Notes: generated by a model not told the origin, from the sequence alone. 6,948 nucleotides of DNA from Gammaproteobacteria bacterium (GCA_024277555.1 JAJRUY010000343.1:1-6948); one strand, 5' to 3'; positions 1-6,939 are shown, numbered from the stretch's first letter. Made by a program: numbers and translations.

Positions 1-2
1 GC

Positions 3-44
3 AACAAGATCGGTGCAAGGGCGGACTTAACAAATGCCCGGTAA
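3..44 (+). CDS. Possible 3' end of a truncated rightward gene
   Basis: Reading from position 3 gives thirteen sense codons, NKIGARADLTNAR, and then TAA at 42-44. The other two plus frames are open only to about position 30 and 66. The peptide vaguely resembles the last helix of a LuxR-type DNA-binding domain (a K-[IL]-G-x-R pattern), but thirteen residues are too few to name a family. If real, this gene would converge on the ABC permease gene with under 90 bp between them. The window edge removes the rest, so it may equally be non-coding. Confidence 0.25.
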   Translation, partial: NKIGARADLTNAR

Positions 45-60
45 CATATTGCGCTTTGCT

Positions 61-100
61 AATATAGATGTAATGGTTAATAAAAACAGCATCTTATATT
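61..100. repeat. AT-rich imperfect inverted repeat
   Basis: AATATAGATG at 61-70 pairs with CATCTTATATT at 90-100 if one T is bulged out, giving a 10-bp AT-rich stem with a 19-base loop. The plus-strand side is followed by GTTATTT, so it could weakly assist termination of a rightward transcript entering from the left. On the minus strand the loop itself carries the TTTTT run, which is not the classic layout. It lies in the short gene-free end of the window (45-131), where I see no convincing promoter. Confidence 0.3.
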
Positions 101-111
101 GTTATTTCAGT

Positions 112-132
112 GCCCTGGTGAAATATCCGGGC
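112..132 (-). terminator. Weak hairpin just after the permease stop codon
   Basis: GCCC and GG at 112-118 pair with CCGGGC at 127-132. This makes a 6-bp stem with one bulged T and an 8-base loop, and its first base lies in the TAG stop of the permease gene. A leftward transcript would meet this hairpin at once, but no U tract follows it (ACTGAAATAAC). The next T run is over 20 bases further on. It may be a transcript-end stabiliser or chance, and a true intrinsic terminator is not shown. Confidence 0.25.
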
Positions 133-2600
133 TAGTTCGAACGCAGTACATGAATCGGTGGCGTAGCAAGCAGACTGCGCATCACCAGAAACCCGATCAT
201 CACCAGTCCCAACAGACCGCCGACCATCCCGATCAGCCACAGCTGGATATTCAGCCCCGCTTCCAGCCCGAACAGGCGACTAGCTATCAGCTGCTCCGCT
301 ACAGCCGCCAGGGTTGCTCCCAGAAACCCGGAAAATATCCCAAGCAAGCCAAACTCCGTGAGCATGGCTGTTGTCACCAGACTGCGGCTGGCCCCCAGGG
401 TGCGCAAGATGGCGATCTCGGCAGCGCGCTCCTCGCGGCTGATTTGCACTGCACTCAAGGTGACCAGCGCCGCAGCCAGCAGCGTAAAAAGGAATACCGA
501 TTCCACCGCCAGCGCACCCTTGTCCATGATGCCCCGCACCCGCTGCAGCATGGAACGAATATCCAGCAGCGAGACCGAAGGATAGTCTTGCGCCAGCTTG
601 CGCACCACCAAAGCGGTATTGCCATCATCAAGGTACAGACTGCTGATATAGACCACGGGCAGATCTGTCATCAGCCCGGCATTCCCCTGGACGAAGAAAT
701 TCACATTGAATGAGTCCCAGGCCACGCTACGCAGGTTGCTCACCTCGGCACTGAGGGTCTGGCCAGCCACATCAAAGGTCAGTCTGCTGCCCACGCGAAC
801 GCCCAGGGTTTCCGCCAGCCCGGCTTCGACACTGAACCCACCGAGCGGCTTCAGGAAATGCGCCCAGTCTGCACCGGAAACAACCTTGTTGTCTGACTGC
901 AATCGATCCGAAAAACCCAGGCTGAATTCACGCAGCAGCAGATGCCTGGCACGCTCATCTTTGTATTGGTTCGCATCCACTGCCTGTCCGTCCAGTTGAA
1001 TCAGACGCCCTCTCGCTGTGGCATACATGCCGGAGTGTTTGATGCCCTGCTCATCGAACCAGCGCTGCAGCGATAGCTGTTCTCCCGGCTGTATATTGAT
1101 CAGAAAATGATTGGGCGCCTGATCAGGCAGGCTGTCCTGCCAGGTTTCCAGAAGATCGATCCGCACCAAAGCCAGCAGTAACAGCATGGTGATCCCCATG
1201 GTAAAACCCAGCAATTGCCAGAGAGTCAGGCCGGGATTTCTGGTCAATGCTGCGATACCGACTCCAACCCCACCCGCCTTGCCACGAAACGGTTTCAGGA
1301 GGAAGATCATTATCCAGCCGAATACGGCCACCAGCAGGATAACGACCGCTATCAGCGATAACAGGGCGGTCGCCAGCTGCCAGTCCTGCACCTGCCAGAT
1401 CACCAGTGCAGCGAAGACCAAGGAGGCAATGCCCCAGGACAACCACCCGGAAACCTTCAACGGTTCAAGGTCGCGCCGTAGTACCCGCAAAGGCGCGATA
1501 TGGCGAATGCGCCACAATGCAGGCAGGGAGAAACCGCACAACAGAATCAAGGCATAGGCAAAACCCAGCCCCACTGAGCGCCATCCCGGCATGGGCAGCT
1601 GTTCTCCGAACCAATCACCTACCAAAGCATAAAGTGCTTGCTGGCCCAGATAGCCCGCGACAATACCTGACAGGCTTCCCAGTACAAACACCAGCAGAAG
1701 TTCATGGAAATGGTGCTTCAGTACCTGGGTGGCGCTCATGCCCAGGGTGCGCATGACGGCAACACCGTCCATGGCCTGGGCGACATACTGCCTTGCGGCC
1801 AGCATGATCGCTATCCCCGACAGCAGGCTGGCGCACAGAGCAGCCAGTTGCAGAAAACGCCGCCCCCGCTCCAATGCCTGGCGCATCTCGGGGCGGGCAT
1901 TCTCCACCCCCATGATCTTTGCACCCGGCGGCAGACGGGATGCCAGCCAGCGTCGCATGCGCTCAACAGCATCCGCCGGGCCGGCAACGAGAAAACGATA
2001 CTGCGCCCGGCTGGCCGGGGTCAGCAGGCCGCTGGCCGGAATATCCCCGTAGTTCATCATCAGCTGGGGTGCAAACTGAAACAGACTGCCCCCCATATCC
2101 GGCTCTTGCTTCACCTCACCATGCACCTGCAACAGCAGCTTCCCCAGGGGCACCTGGATTTCCCCGCGGTCGATACCCAGCACCCTGTGCAGGGATGGGC
2201 TGGCATAAGCATGCCCCGGGGCGGGGGCAACGCCCACCATGCCCTGTGCAGTGGCAACCAGCAGCTTCCCCCGCAAGGGATAGTAGCCATCCACGGCCTT
2301 TATCTGCACCAGCACAGGCTTGTCCTGATGAAAGATAACGCTGGGAAAGACGACCTGCCTCGAAGTTTCCAGCCCGAGGCTGTTCGCCTGCTGCGTCCAG
2401 GACGGAGGTGCGGCATCACCCTGCTGCACCAGCAGATCGGCGGCCATCAGCGCCGAGCCCTGCAATAGCATTGCCTTGTCCACACGATCCACAAAGAAAG
2501 CCACGGATGTCAGGGCAGTTACGGCAATCACCAGTGCCGTCATCAGAATCAACAGCGCCTTGTTCCGCCATACGCGACGCAGGGATGCAAGGAGCGACAT
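132..2600 (-). CDS. ybbP: ABC transporter permease, YbbP-like (FtsX/MacB fold)
   Basis: Inner-membrane permease of 822 residues, close to the roughly 800 of E. coli YbbP, partnered with the ATPase encoded just upstream. It shows the duplicated FtsX layout. An N-terminal membrane helix (about 15-37) is followed by a periplasmic domain (about 40-245) and helices near 250-270, 300-325 and 345-362. Further helices lie near 388-435 and 458-480, then a second periplasmic domain (about 485-692) and final helices near 695-718, 745-770 and 785-810. The coupling-helix motif occurs twice, as MRTLGMSATQVL (283-294) and LRTLGASRSLV (732-742). Each half ends in a related cytoplasmic tail, PLRVLRRDL (370-378) and the C-terminal PPIHVLRSN. 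By family it should be a mechanotransmission-type exporter or extractor working on lipids or hydrophobic compounds at the periplasmic face; the substrate cannot be read here. ATG is at 2600-2598. The upstream gene's TGA overlaps it as TGATG, so translation is probably coupled, and no strong Shine-Dalgarno is seen. Confidence 0.93.
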   Translation of the reverse strand: MSLLASLRRVWRNKALLILMTALVIAVTALTSVAFFVDRVDKAMLLQGSALMAADLLVQQGDAAPPSWTQQANSLGLETSRQVVFPSVIFHQDKPVLVQIKAVDGYYPLRGKLLVATAQGMVGVAPAPGHAYASPSLHRVLGIDRGEIQVPLGKLLLQVHGEVKQEPDMGGSLFQFAPQLMMNYGDIPASGLLTPASRAQYRFLVAGPADAVERMRRWLASRLPPGAKIMGVENARPEMRQALERGRRFLQLAALCASLLSGIAIMLAARQYVAQAMDGVAVMRTLGMSATQVLKHHFHELLLVFVLGSLSGIVAGYLGQQALYALVGDWFGEQLPMPGWRSVGLGFAYALILLCGFSLPALWRIRHIAPLRVLRRDLEPLKVSGWLSWGIASLVFAALVIWQVQDWQLATALLSLIAVVILLVAVFGWIMIFLLKPFRGKAGGVGVGIAALTRNPGLTLWQLLGFTMGITMLLLLALVRIDLLETWQDSLPDQAPNHFLINIQPGEQLSLQRWFDEQGIKHSGMYATARGRLIQLDGQAVDANQYKDERARHLLLREFSLGFSDRLQSDNKVVSGADWAHFLKPLGGFSVEAGLAETLGVRVGSRLTFDVAGQTLSAEVSNLRSVAWDSFNVNFFVQGNAGLMTDLPVVYISSLYLDDGNTALVVRKLAQDYPSVSLLDIRSMLQRVRGIMDKGALAVESVFLFTLLAAALVTLSAVQISREERAAEIAILRTLGASRSLVTTAMLTEFGLLGIFSGFLGATLAAVAEQLIASRLFGLEAGLNIQLWLIGMVGGLLGLVMIGFLVMRSLLATPPIHVLRSN

Positions 2601-3277
2601 CAGTCCACACTCACCAACTTGCCATGCTCCAGGCGGCAGATCCGGTCACAGCGGCCTGCAAGCTGCTCATCGTGTGTCACCAGCACCAGTGCAGTGGCAC
2701 AACGATCCCGCAGGGAGAACATCAGATCAATAACCTGCAATCCGGTTTCAGAATCCAGGTTGCCGGTAGGCTCGTCAGCAAACAGGATGCGGGGATCCCC
2801 GGCAAAGGCTCGGGCCAGCGCCACCCGTTGCTGCTCACCACCGGACAATTGTCGGGGAAGATGATCGGCACGTTCTGCCAGTCCCACCGCATCCAGCAAC
2901 CGTTCGGCTTGTTGCTTCTGGCTGTGTGCTCTGGACAGTTTCAAGGGCAAGACTACATTTTCGAAGGCGGTCATACCAGGCAGCAGCTGGAAGGACTGAA
3001 AAACAAACCCCACTTGCCCCAGCCGCAGCCGGGCGCGGGCATCTTCCCCCAGATATGTCATGTCCTCCCCAAGCAGCTCAACCTCTCCGGCAGTGGGCTC
3101 ATCCAGCCCTGCCAGCAATCCCAGCAAGGTAGACTTGCCGGAGCCAGACGCGCCCAGCAGCGCCACCGCCTCTCCGGCATTGACATTCAGATCCACACCC
3201 GTGAGGATGGACAGCAACGCTCCGCTGGGGGCCTGCACATCTTTGGTTACACCTGTTGCCGATATGAGAGTTTTCAT
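2600..3277 (-). CDS. ybbA: ABC transporter ATP-binding protein, YbbA-like (LolD/MacB class)
   Basis: Cytoplasmic nucleotide-binding subunit of 225 residues that hydrolyses ATP to drive the YbbP-like permease. All catalytic motifs are intact: Walker A GASGSGKST (42-50), Q-loop FQSF around Q94, signature LSGGEQQRVALARA (144-157), Walker B ILFADEP with catalytic E169, D-loop GNLD (172-175) and switch H202. The stretches SILTGVDL and GFVFQSF, and the DHLP-QLSGGEQQ region, are very close to E. coli YbbA. LolD is the nearest alternative, but the large single-gene permease downstream and the divergent tesA favour YbbA. The ATG at 3277-3275 has only a short AGG close upstream (AACAGGTAA). This gene is first in its operon, and its start overlaps the start of tesA head-to-head by 14 bp. 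Its promoter must therefore lie within the tesA coding region; I could not identify one convincingly. Confidence 0.95.
   Translation of the reverse strand: MKTLISATGVTKDVQAPSGALLSILTGVDLNVNAGEAVALLGASGSGKSTLLGLLAGLDEPTAGEVELLGEDMTYLGEDARARLRLGQVGFVFQSFQLLPGMTAFENVVLPLKLSRAHSQKQQAERLLDAVGLAERADHLPRQLSGGEQQRVALARAFAGDPRILFADEPTGNLDSETGLQVIDLMFSLRDRCATALVLVTHDEQLAGRCDRICRLEHGKLVSVD
3180..3208 (+). promoter_or_regulatory. Candidate sigma-70-type promoter for tesA
   Basis: A perfect -35 word TTGACA lies at 3180-3185. Seventeen bases later comes GAGGAT (3203-3208), a poor -10 that keeps only the second-position A and the final AT. A start near 3215 would leave a leader of about 50 bases before the tesA ATG. 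The site lies inside ybbA, as any tesA promoter must, because the two genes overlap at their starts. The weak -10 makes this only a candidate. Confidence 0.25.
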
Positions 3278-3302
3278 TTACCTGTTGCTATTGTTACCTG
3301 TT
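3251..3302. repeat. Three ACCTGTT words across the divergent start overlap
   Basis: ACCTGTT occurs at 3251-3257, 3280-3286 and 3296-3302. The last two are part of the longer identical word TTACCTGTT (3278-3286 and 3294-3302), and the first two share CCTGTTGC. The copies flank and straddle the overlapping starts of ybbA and tesA. They could bind a regulator controlling both genes. The right-hand copies also encode the Leu-rich TesA signal peptide, so codon repetition is a simpler explanation. Confidence 0.4.
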
Positions 3303-3872
3303 TGGGCTGCCAATGCCTGTGCGAATCACGCCATTCTGATCATTGGGGACAGCCTGAGTGCTGGTTATGGTATCAGCAAGGAGAAGTCCTGGCCTGCCCT
3401 TCTGCAACAAAAGCTGGATCAATCCGGCAATTCCTGGCGGGTGATCAATGCCAGCATCAGCGGCGACACTACCCACGGCGGGCTGAGTCGTCTGCCCAAA
3501 GCTCTTGCACGGGAAAAACCCGATATCGTCATCATCGGGCTGGGCGCCAATGACGGCCTGCGCGGACTGCAGCTTCAGGAGACTGAAGCCAATCTGGACC
3601 GGATGACAGTGCTTAGCCAGGAATCCGATGCAAGAGTGCTGCTGCTGGGAATTCAACTGCCCCACAATTACGGCCCAGCCTATCGGGACAGATTCAGCGC
3701 CATCTATGCACGGGTTGCAAAGAAAAGGCATGCGTCCCTGGTTCCGTTTTTCCTCCGGGGAGTGGCCGAAACCAGAGCCATGATGCAGCCGGACGGCCTG
3801 CATCCCACAGCTGATGCCCAAGCCGCGATCCTGGAAAACGTCTGGCAAGAACTGGCCCCACTGCTGGAATAA
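3264..3872 (+). CDS. tesA: Periplasmic SGNH esterase, TesA-type (thioesterase I / lysophospholipase L1)
   Basis: Secreted GDSL-family hydrolase of 202 residues (E. coli precursor about 208) that cleaves acyl esters, acyl thioesters and lysophospholipids. A short signal peptide starts with MRVF, then a Leu-rich core, then probable signal peptidase cleavage after A18 (A-N-A) or A20. The mature enzyme opens with block I IIGDSLSAGYG, nucleophile S30. Block II is ASISGDT with oxyanion G67. Block III is GANDGLRG with oxyanion N96. Block V is DGLHPTADAQ with catalytic D177 and H180. INASISGDT and PHNYGPAY match E. coli TesA closely. ATG 3264 was chosen because it gives a proper signal peptide; the frame stays open back to 3060, but that part is antisense to ybbA. 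No clear Shine-Dalgarno precedes the start. The gene diverges from ybbA with a 14-bp overlap and is followed by the peptidase gene as TAATG. Confidence 0.94.
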   Translation: MRVFIYLLLLLPVWAANACANHAILIIGDSLSAGYGISKEKSWPALLQQKLDQSGNSWRVINASISGDTTHGGLSRLPKALAREKPDIVIIGLGANDGLRGLQLQETEANLDRMTVLSQESDARVLLLGIQLPHNYGPAYRDRFSAIYARVAKKRHASLVPFFLRGVAETRAMMQPDGLHPTADAQAAILENVWQELAPLLE

Positions 3873-4555
3873 TGCTCTATCTGCTGCTGATTATCCTGTT
3901 GCTTGCCACCATTCTCGGCCCTCAATGGTGGGTACGGCGGGTGCTCAACCGCCACAATCGGCATCCGGAAGAAAACTTTCCCGGCACCGCAAGTGAACTG
4001 GCAAGACATTTGCTGGATCAATTCGGACTTGAGCATGTTCGCGTGGAAACAACAGACCAGGGCGATCACTACGACCCGACGGAGCGCAGCGTACGGCTAA
4101 CACCTGACAAGTTCAATGCCAGGACACTAACTGCCATTACCGTCGCAGCCCATGAAGTAGGCCACGCCCTGCAACACCATGCCGGCGAGCCCATGTTCGC
4201 CTGGCGCAGCCGCCTTGTCATGGCAACCATCTGGGGACAACGTCTCGGTTCATTTCTGTTGTTTGCCAGCCCCCTGTTGATCATTCTTGCACGCGCCCCT
4301 TCCGCGGGCATTATCTCCTTCGCGGGTGCTTTCCTGCTGATGGGAACGGGTATACTGGTACAGCTCATCACCATCCCCGTGGAAACCGACGCCAGTTTCA
4401 ACAAGGCCCTGCCCCTGCTGAAGAACGGCTATCTGAAAGAGTCACAATACGCAGCCGCCACACAAATTCTGCGCGCCGCCGCCTGGACCTATGTAGCCGC
4501 ATCCCTGGCCGGGCTGCTGAACTTCTGGCGCTGGATGCAGATTTTGCGGAGGTAG
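3872..4555 (+). CDS. Membrane zinc metallopeptidase, YugP-like (Zn_peptidase_2 family)
   Basis: Membrane protein of 227 residues, the usual length for this family. An N-terminal helix (about 2-17) ends in QWWVRRVL. Next comes a soluble segment with SELARHLLDQFGL and YDPTERSVRLTPDKF. The zincin motif follows at 91-103 (VAAHEVGHALQHH), with HEVGH at 94-98 supplying two zinc ligands and the catalytic Glu. Helices lie at about 122-141, 145-169 and 198-217. The conserved IPVETDAS (168-175) follows the third helix; its E171 is the likely third zinc ligand, by family analogy. The physiological substrate of these peptidases is poorly known. The ATG overlaps the tesA stop by one base (TAATG) and has at best a weak GGAA upstream, so translation is probably coupled to tesA. 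Transcription probably ends at the shared terminator about 230 bases downstream. Confidence 0.88.
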   Translation: MLYLLLIILLLATILGPQWWVRRVLNRHNRHPEENFPGTASELARHLLDQFGLEHVRVETTDQGDHYDPTERSVRLTPDKFNARTLTAITVAAHEVGHALQHHAGEPMFAWRSRLVMATIWGQRLGSFLLFASPLLIILARAPSAGIISFAGAFLLMGTGILVQLITIPVETDASFNKALPLLKNGYLKESQYAAATQILRAAAWTYVAASLAGLLNFWRWMQILRR

Positions 4556-4781
4556 AGACTCTGCCCTTCATTGTCCGTGTAGCATCTGGAGGCACGGTGA
4601 TCGACATGCGGCGCAATGCCCTGCGGTTATTGCCCTACGCGGGCTGAAAGTCAGAAAATCAGCAACATCACCCGCCTCAAGAGAGAAAAACCAGGCTGAC
4701 AAGGTGCCCCGCCATTTGTCACTGCAATTATGCCTGGTGTACTGCGTCAAAATTGATCGTGGATCTTGAGAAACAAGGGGC
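4556..4781. other. Convergent intergenic spacer without a recognisable gene
   Basis: No supported gene lies between the peptidase stop and the terminator. On the plus strand there is a GGAGG at 4588-4592 followed by a tiny GTG-started frame (4597-4647, 16 codons), and an imperfect hairpin at 4618-4644 (GCCC-GCG against CGCGGGC, one bulge). No T tract follows the hairpin, so it is not an intrinsic terminator. A TTGTCA near 4706 has no good -10 partner. A 71-codon minus-strand frame (4568-4783) lies beyond the pnp terminator and resembles no protein I know. The stretch is most simply the 3' untranslated region of the tesA-peptidase transcript. Confidence 0.5.
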
Positions 4782-4816
4782 AATAAAAAACGGGGCCGAG
4801 AGCCCCGTTTTTTATT
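4782..4816. terminator. Perfect bidirectional intrinsic terminator
   Basis: AATAAAAAACGGGGC (4782-4796) and GCCCCGTTTTTTATT (4802-4816) are exact reverse complements around a five-base loop, CGAGA. The GC-rich core is GGGGC/GCCCC with an extra C-G pair, and on either strand it is followed by a six-T run. It therefore works as a rho-independent terminator in both directions. On the minus strand it starts 16 bases after the pnp stop codon. On the plus strand it closes the tesA-peptidase operon. Confidence 0.93.
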
Positions 4817-4832
4817 CTACAAGTGATTTGGA

Positions 4833-6926
4833 CTATTCATCCTCACCGACAGCTTTCATGCTCAGGCGAATGCGACCTTGCTTGTCCACTTCCAACACCT
4901 TCACCTTGATGATATCCCCTTCAGACAGCTTGTCGCTGACTTTTTCGACCCGCTCTTCGCTGATCTGGGAGATATGCACCAAGCCGTCTTTGCCGGGCAG
5001 TATGGTAACGAAGGCGCCGAAATCCATGAGTTTGGCAACTTTGCCTTCATAGATGGTACCGGCTTCCACATCTGCGGTAATCAGTTCGACGCGTTTGCGT
5101 GCTTTCTCACCAGCAGCCCTGTCCACGGAGAAGATCTTCACAACGCCGCTGTCATCCAGATCAATGGTTGCACCAGTTTCTTCGGTAATGGAACGAATGG
5201 TGGCACCGCCCTTGCCGATGACGTCACGAATCTTGTCCGGATGGATGCGGAAGGAAATGATGCGCGGAGCATGCTCGGACATTTCCTGGCGTGGCGATTC
5301 TAGCGCCTTGTTCATTTCACCGAGAATGTACATGCGCCCGTCTTTGGCCTGGGTCAGCGCAACATCCATGATCTCACGGGTAATGCCGTCGATCTTGATG
5401 TCCATCTGTAAGGCGCTGATTCCGGTTTCTGTTCCCGCAACCTTGAAGTCCATGTCGCCCAGATGATCCTCATCACCGAGGATATCGGTGAGCACGGCAA
5501 AGTCGTCACCTTCCTTGATCAGGCCCATGGCCACACCTGCAACAGGCGCTTTGATGGGCACGCCCGCGTCCATCAGGGAAAGACTGGTGCCACACACGGA
5601 AGCCATGGAGGAAGAGCCATTGGATTCTGTAATCTCGGATACGACACGTATGGAATAAGGAAAATCCTCCAGGGTAGGCATTACTGACAATACACCACGC
5701 TTGGCAAGGCGGCCATGGCCGATTTCACGGCGTTTGGGACTGCCCACGCGCCCGGTCTCGCCAACGCAAAACGGGGGGAAGTTGTAATGCAGCATGAACG
5801 GTTCGCGGTAGGAGCGATCCAGGGCATCCACGATCTGCGCATCGCGCTCGGTACCCAAGGTGGTAATTACCAAAGCCTGGGTTTCACCACGGGTGAACAG
5901 GGCAGAACCGTGAGTACGCGGCAAAACACCGGTCGTGATCTCGATATTGCGCACGGTCTTGGTATCACGACCATCGATGCGCGGCTCGCCGGCAATAATA
6001 CGGCTGCGCACGGTCTTCTTCTTCAGTTTGTCCAGCTCTGCACCGATTTGGGCTTCAGTCCACCGTGGCTCATCGTCAGCGCAAAGTTGCTCGATAGTTG
6101 CGGATTTGACTGCATCCAGCTTGGCATAGCGCTCCATTTTATCGGTAGTGGAGTAGGCTTCACCGATACCGGCACCCGCCACTTCGGCAACCTTTTGCGC
6201 CAGTTCCGCATCTTCTTCCGGCACGCTGTATTCCATAGCTTCCTTGCCGACTTCTGCAGCCAACTCATTGATGGCAGCAATGGCGACCTGCATTTGCTCA
6301 TGGCCGAACAGCACCGCACCGAGCATCACCTCTTCAGAAAGCTCGCGGGCTTCAGATTCCACCATAAGCACTGCATGCTCCGTACCGGCGACCACCAGAT
6401 CCAGATCCGTGACCTCGCTCAGTCCGGTGCCGGGAGGATTCAGCAGATACTGTCCATCCTTATAGCCCACTCGCGCAGCGCCAATGGGACCCTGGAACGG
6501 CAAGCCGGAAATGGCCAGGGCAGCAGAGGTGCCAATCAGCGAAGGAATCTCGGGATCAACATAAGGATTGAGAGAAAGGACGGTGCAAATCACCTGGGTC
6601 TCGTTGGTGTATCCCTTGGGAAACAGGGGGCGGATGGGGCGGTCGATGAGGCGCGCCACCAGGATTTCCTTCTCGGAAGGACGACCTTCACGACGGAAGA
6701 AACCGCCAGGAATCTTGCCCGCCGCATAGGTCTTTTCCTGGTAATCCACAGTCAGGGGGAAAAAATCGCGCCCTTCCATAGCGTGCCTGGAACCCACTAC
6801 GGTACAGAGCACCACAGTATCGTCCATATTGATGATTACCGCGCCATCAGCCTGGCGGGCTACTTCTCCGGTTTCCAACGTCACCTTGTGGTCACCGAAC
6901 TGGAATTCTTTTTTGATTGCAGTCAC
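4833..6926 (-). CDS. pnp: Polynucleotide phosphorylase (PNPase)
   Basis: Cytoplasmic trimeric 3'-5' exoribonuclease that uses phosphate to degrade RNA to nucleoside diphosphates, and a component of the RNA degradosome in many bacteria. The 697 residues show the full domain order. RNase PH-like domain 1 (about 10-145) carries FFRREGRPSEKE (76-87). A helical linker (about 150-300) follows, then RNase PH-like domain 2 (about 320-545). After these come a KH domain around VIGKGGATIRSITEETGATI (569-588) and an S1 domain (about 622-692). The active-site stretch GDEDHLGDMDFKVAGT (484-499) supplies D487, D493 and K495, matching E. coli D486, D492 and K494. The protein stops just after the S1 domain (KAVGEDE) and lacks the Ala/Pro/Glu-rich tail of the 711-residue E. 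coli enzyme. The start is GTG at 6926-6924, chosen from the family N-terminus (KKEFQFGDHKVTLETG) and a good ribosome binding site. The promoter, and rpsO if present, would lie beyond the window. Confidence 0.97.
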   Translation of the reverse strand: MTAIKKEFQFGDHKVTLETGEVARQADGAVIINMDDTVVLCTVVGSRHAMEGRDFFPLTVDYQEKTYAAGKIPGGFFRREGRPSEKEILVARLIDRPIRPLFPKGYTNETQVICTVLSLNPYVDPEIPSLIGTSAALAISGLPFQGPIGAARVGYKDGQYLLNPPGTGLSEVTDLDLVVAGTEHAVLMVESEARELSEEVMLGAVLFGHEQMQVAIAAINELAAEVGKEAMEYSVPEEDAELAQKVAEVAGAGIGEAYSTTDKMERYAKLDAVKSATIEQLCADDEPRWTEAQIGAELDKLKKKTVRSRIIAGEPRIDGRDTKTVRNIEITTGVLPRTHGSALFTRGETQALVITTLGTERDAQIVDALDRSYREPFMLHYNFPPFCVGETGRVGSPKRREIGHGRLAKRGVLSVMPTLEDFPYSIRVVSEITESNGSSSMASVCGTSLSLMDAGVPIKAPVAGVAMGLIKEGDDFAVLTDILGDEDHLGDMDFKVAGTETGISALQMDIKIDGITREIMDVALTQAKDGRMYILGEMNKALESPRQEMSEHAPRIISFRIHPDKIRDVIGKGGATIRSITEETGATIDLDDSGVVKIFSVDRAAGEKARKRVELITADVEAGTIYEGKVAKLMDFGAFVTILPGKDGLVHISQISEERVEKVSDKLSEGDIIKVKVLEVDKQGRIRLSMKAVGEDE

Positions 6927-6934
6927 TTGGGTAT

Positions 6935-6939
6935 TCCTT
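6935..6939 (-). promoter_or_regulatory. Ribosome binding site of pnp
   Basis: On the minus strand AAGGA lies eight bases before the GTG codon, a near-ideal Shine-Dalgarno spacing. It supports the non-ATG start, since no in-frame ATG is visible in the 22 upstream bases. Only these 22 bases of leader are in the window, so any PNPase/RNase III autoregulatory hairpin like that known in E. coli cannot be assessed. Confidence 0.8.

Noticed and set aside
99..713. 204-codon plus-strand open frame at the permease 3' end
   Set aside because: It is mostly antisense to the permease C-terminus, with a His/Gln-rich composition and no family resemblance.
1704..2468. 254-codon plus-strand open frame inside ybbP
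   Set aside because: It lies wholly antisense to the permease gene, is Gln/His/Gly-rich and has no domain or ribosome binding site.
3060..3263. Upstream extension of tesA to an ATG at 3060
   Set aside because: The extra 68 residues are antisense to ybbA, Ser/Pro-rich, and would bury the signal peptide inside the protein.
3309..3320. Possible lipoprotein signal in TesA (A-N-A-C at 16-19)
   Set aside because: Asn at -2 and Ala at -3 fit a lipobox poorly. Ordinary signal peptidase I cleavage, as in E. coli TesA, is the better reading.
2408..3553. 381-codon plus-strand open frame across ybbP, ybbA and tesA
   Set aside because: It is antisense to two strongly supported genes and in a different frame from tesA. 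Its translation is Gln/His/Cys-rich with no recognisable domain, typical of a GC-rich shadow frame.
3294..3848. 184-codon minus-strand open frame opposite tesA
   Set aside because: It lies upstream of ybbA but is fully antisense to the TesA catalytic blocks, and its protein has no recognisable motif.
4618..4644. GC-rich hairpin as an early terminator for the peptidase operon
   Set aside because: The stem is interrupted by a bulge, the loop is long and no T tract follows.
4568..4783. 71-codon minus-strand frame after pnp
   Set aside because: It starts beyond the strong pnp terminator, has no recognisable ribosome binding site or promoter, and resembles no known protein.
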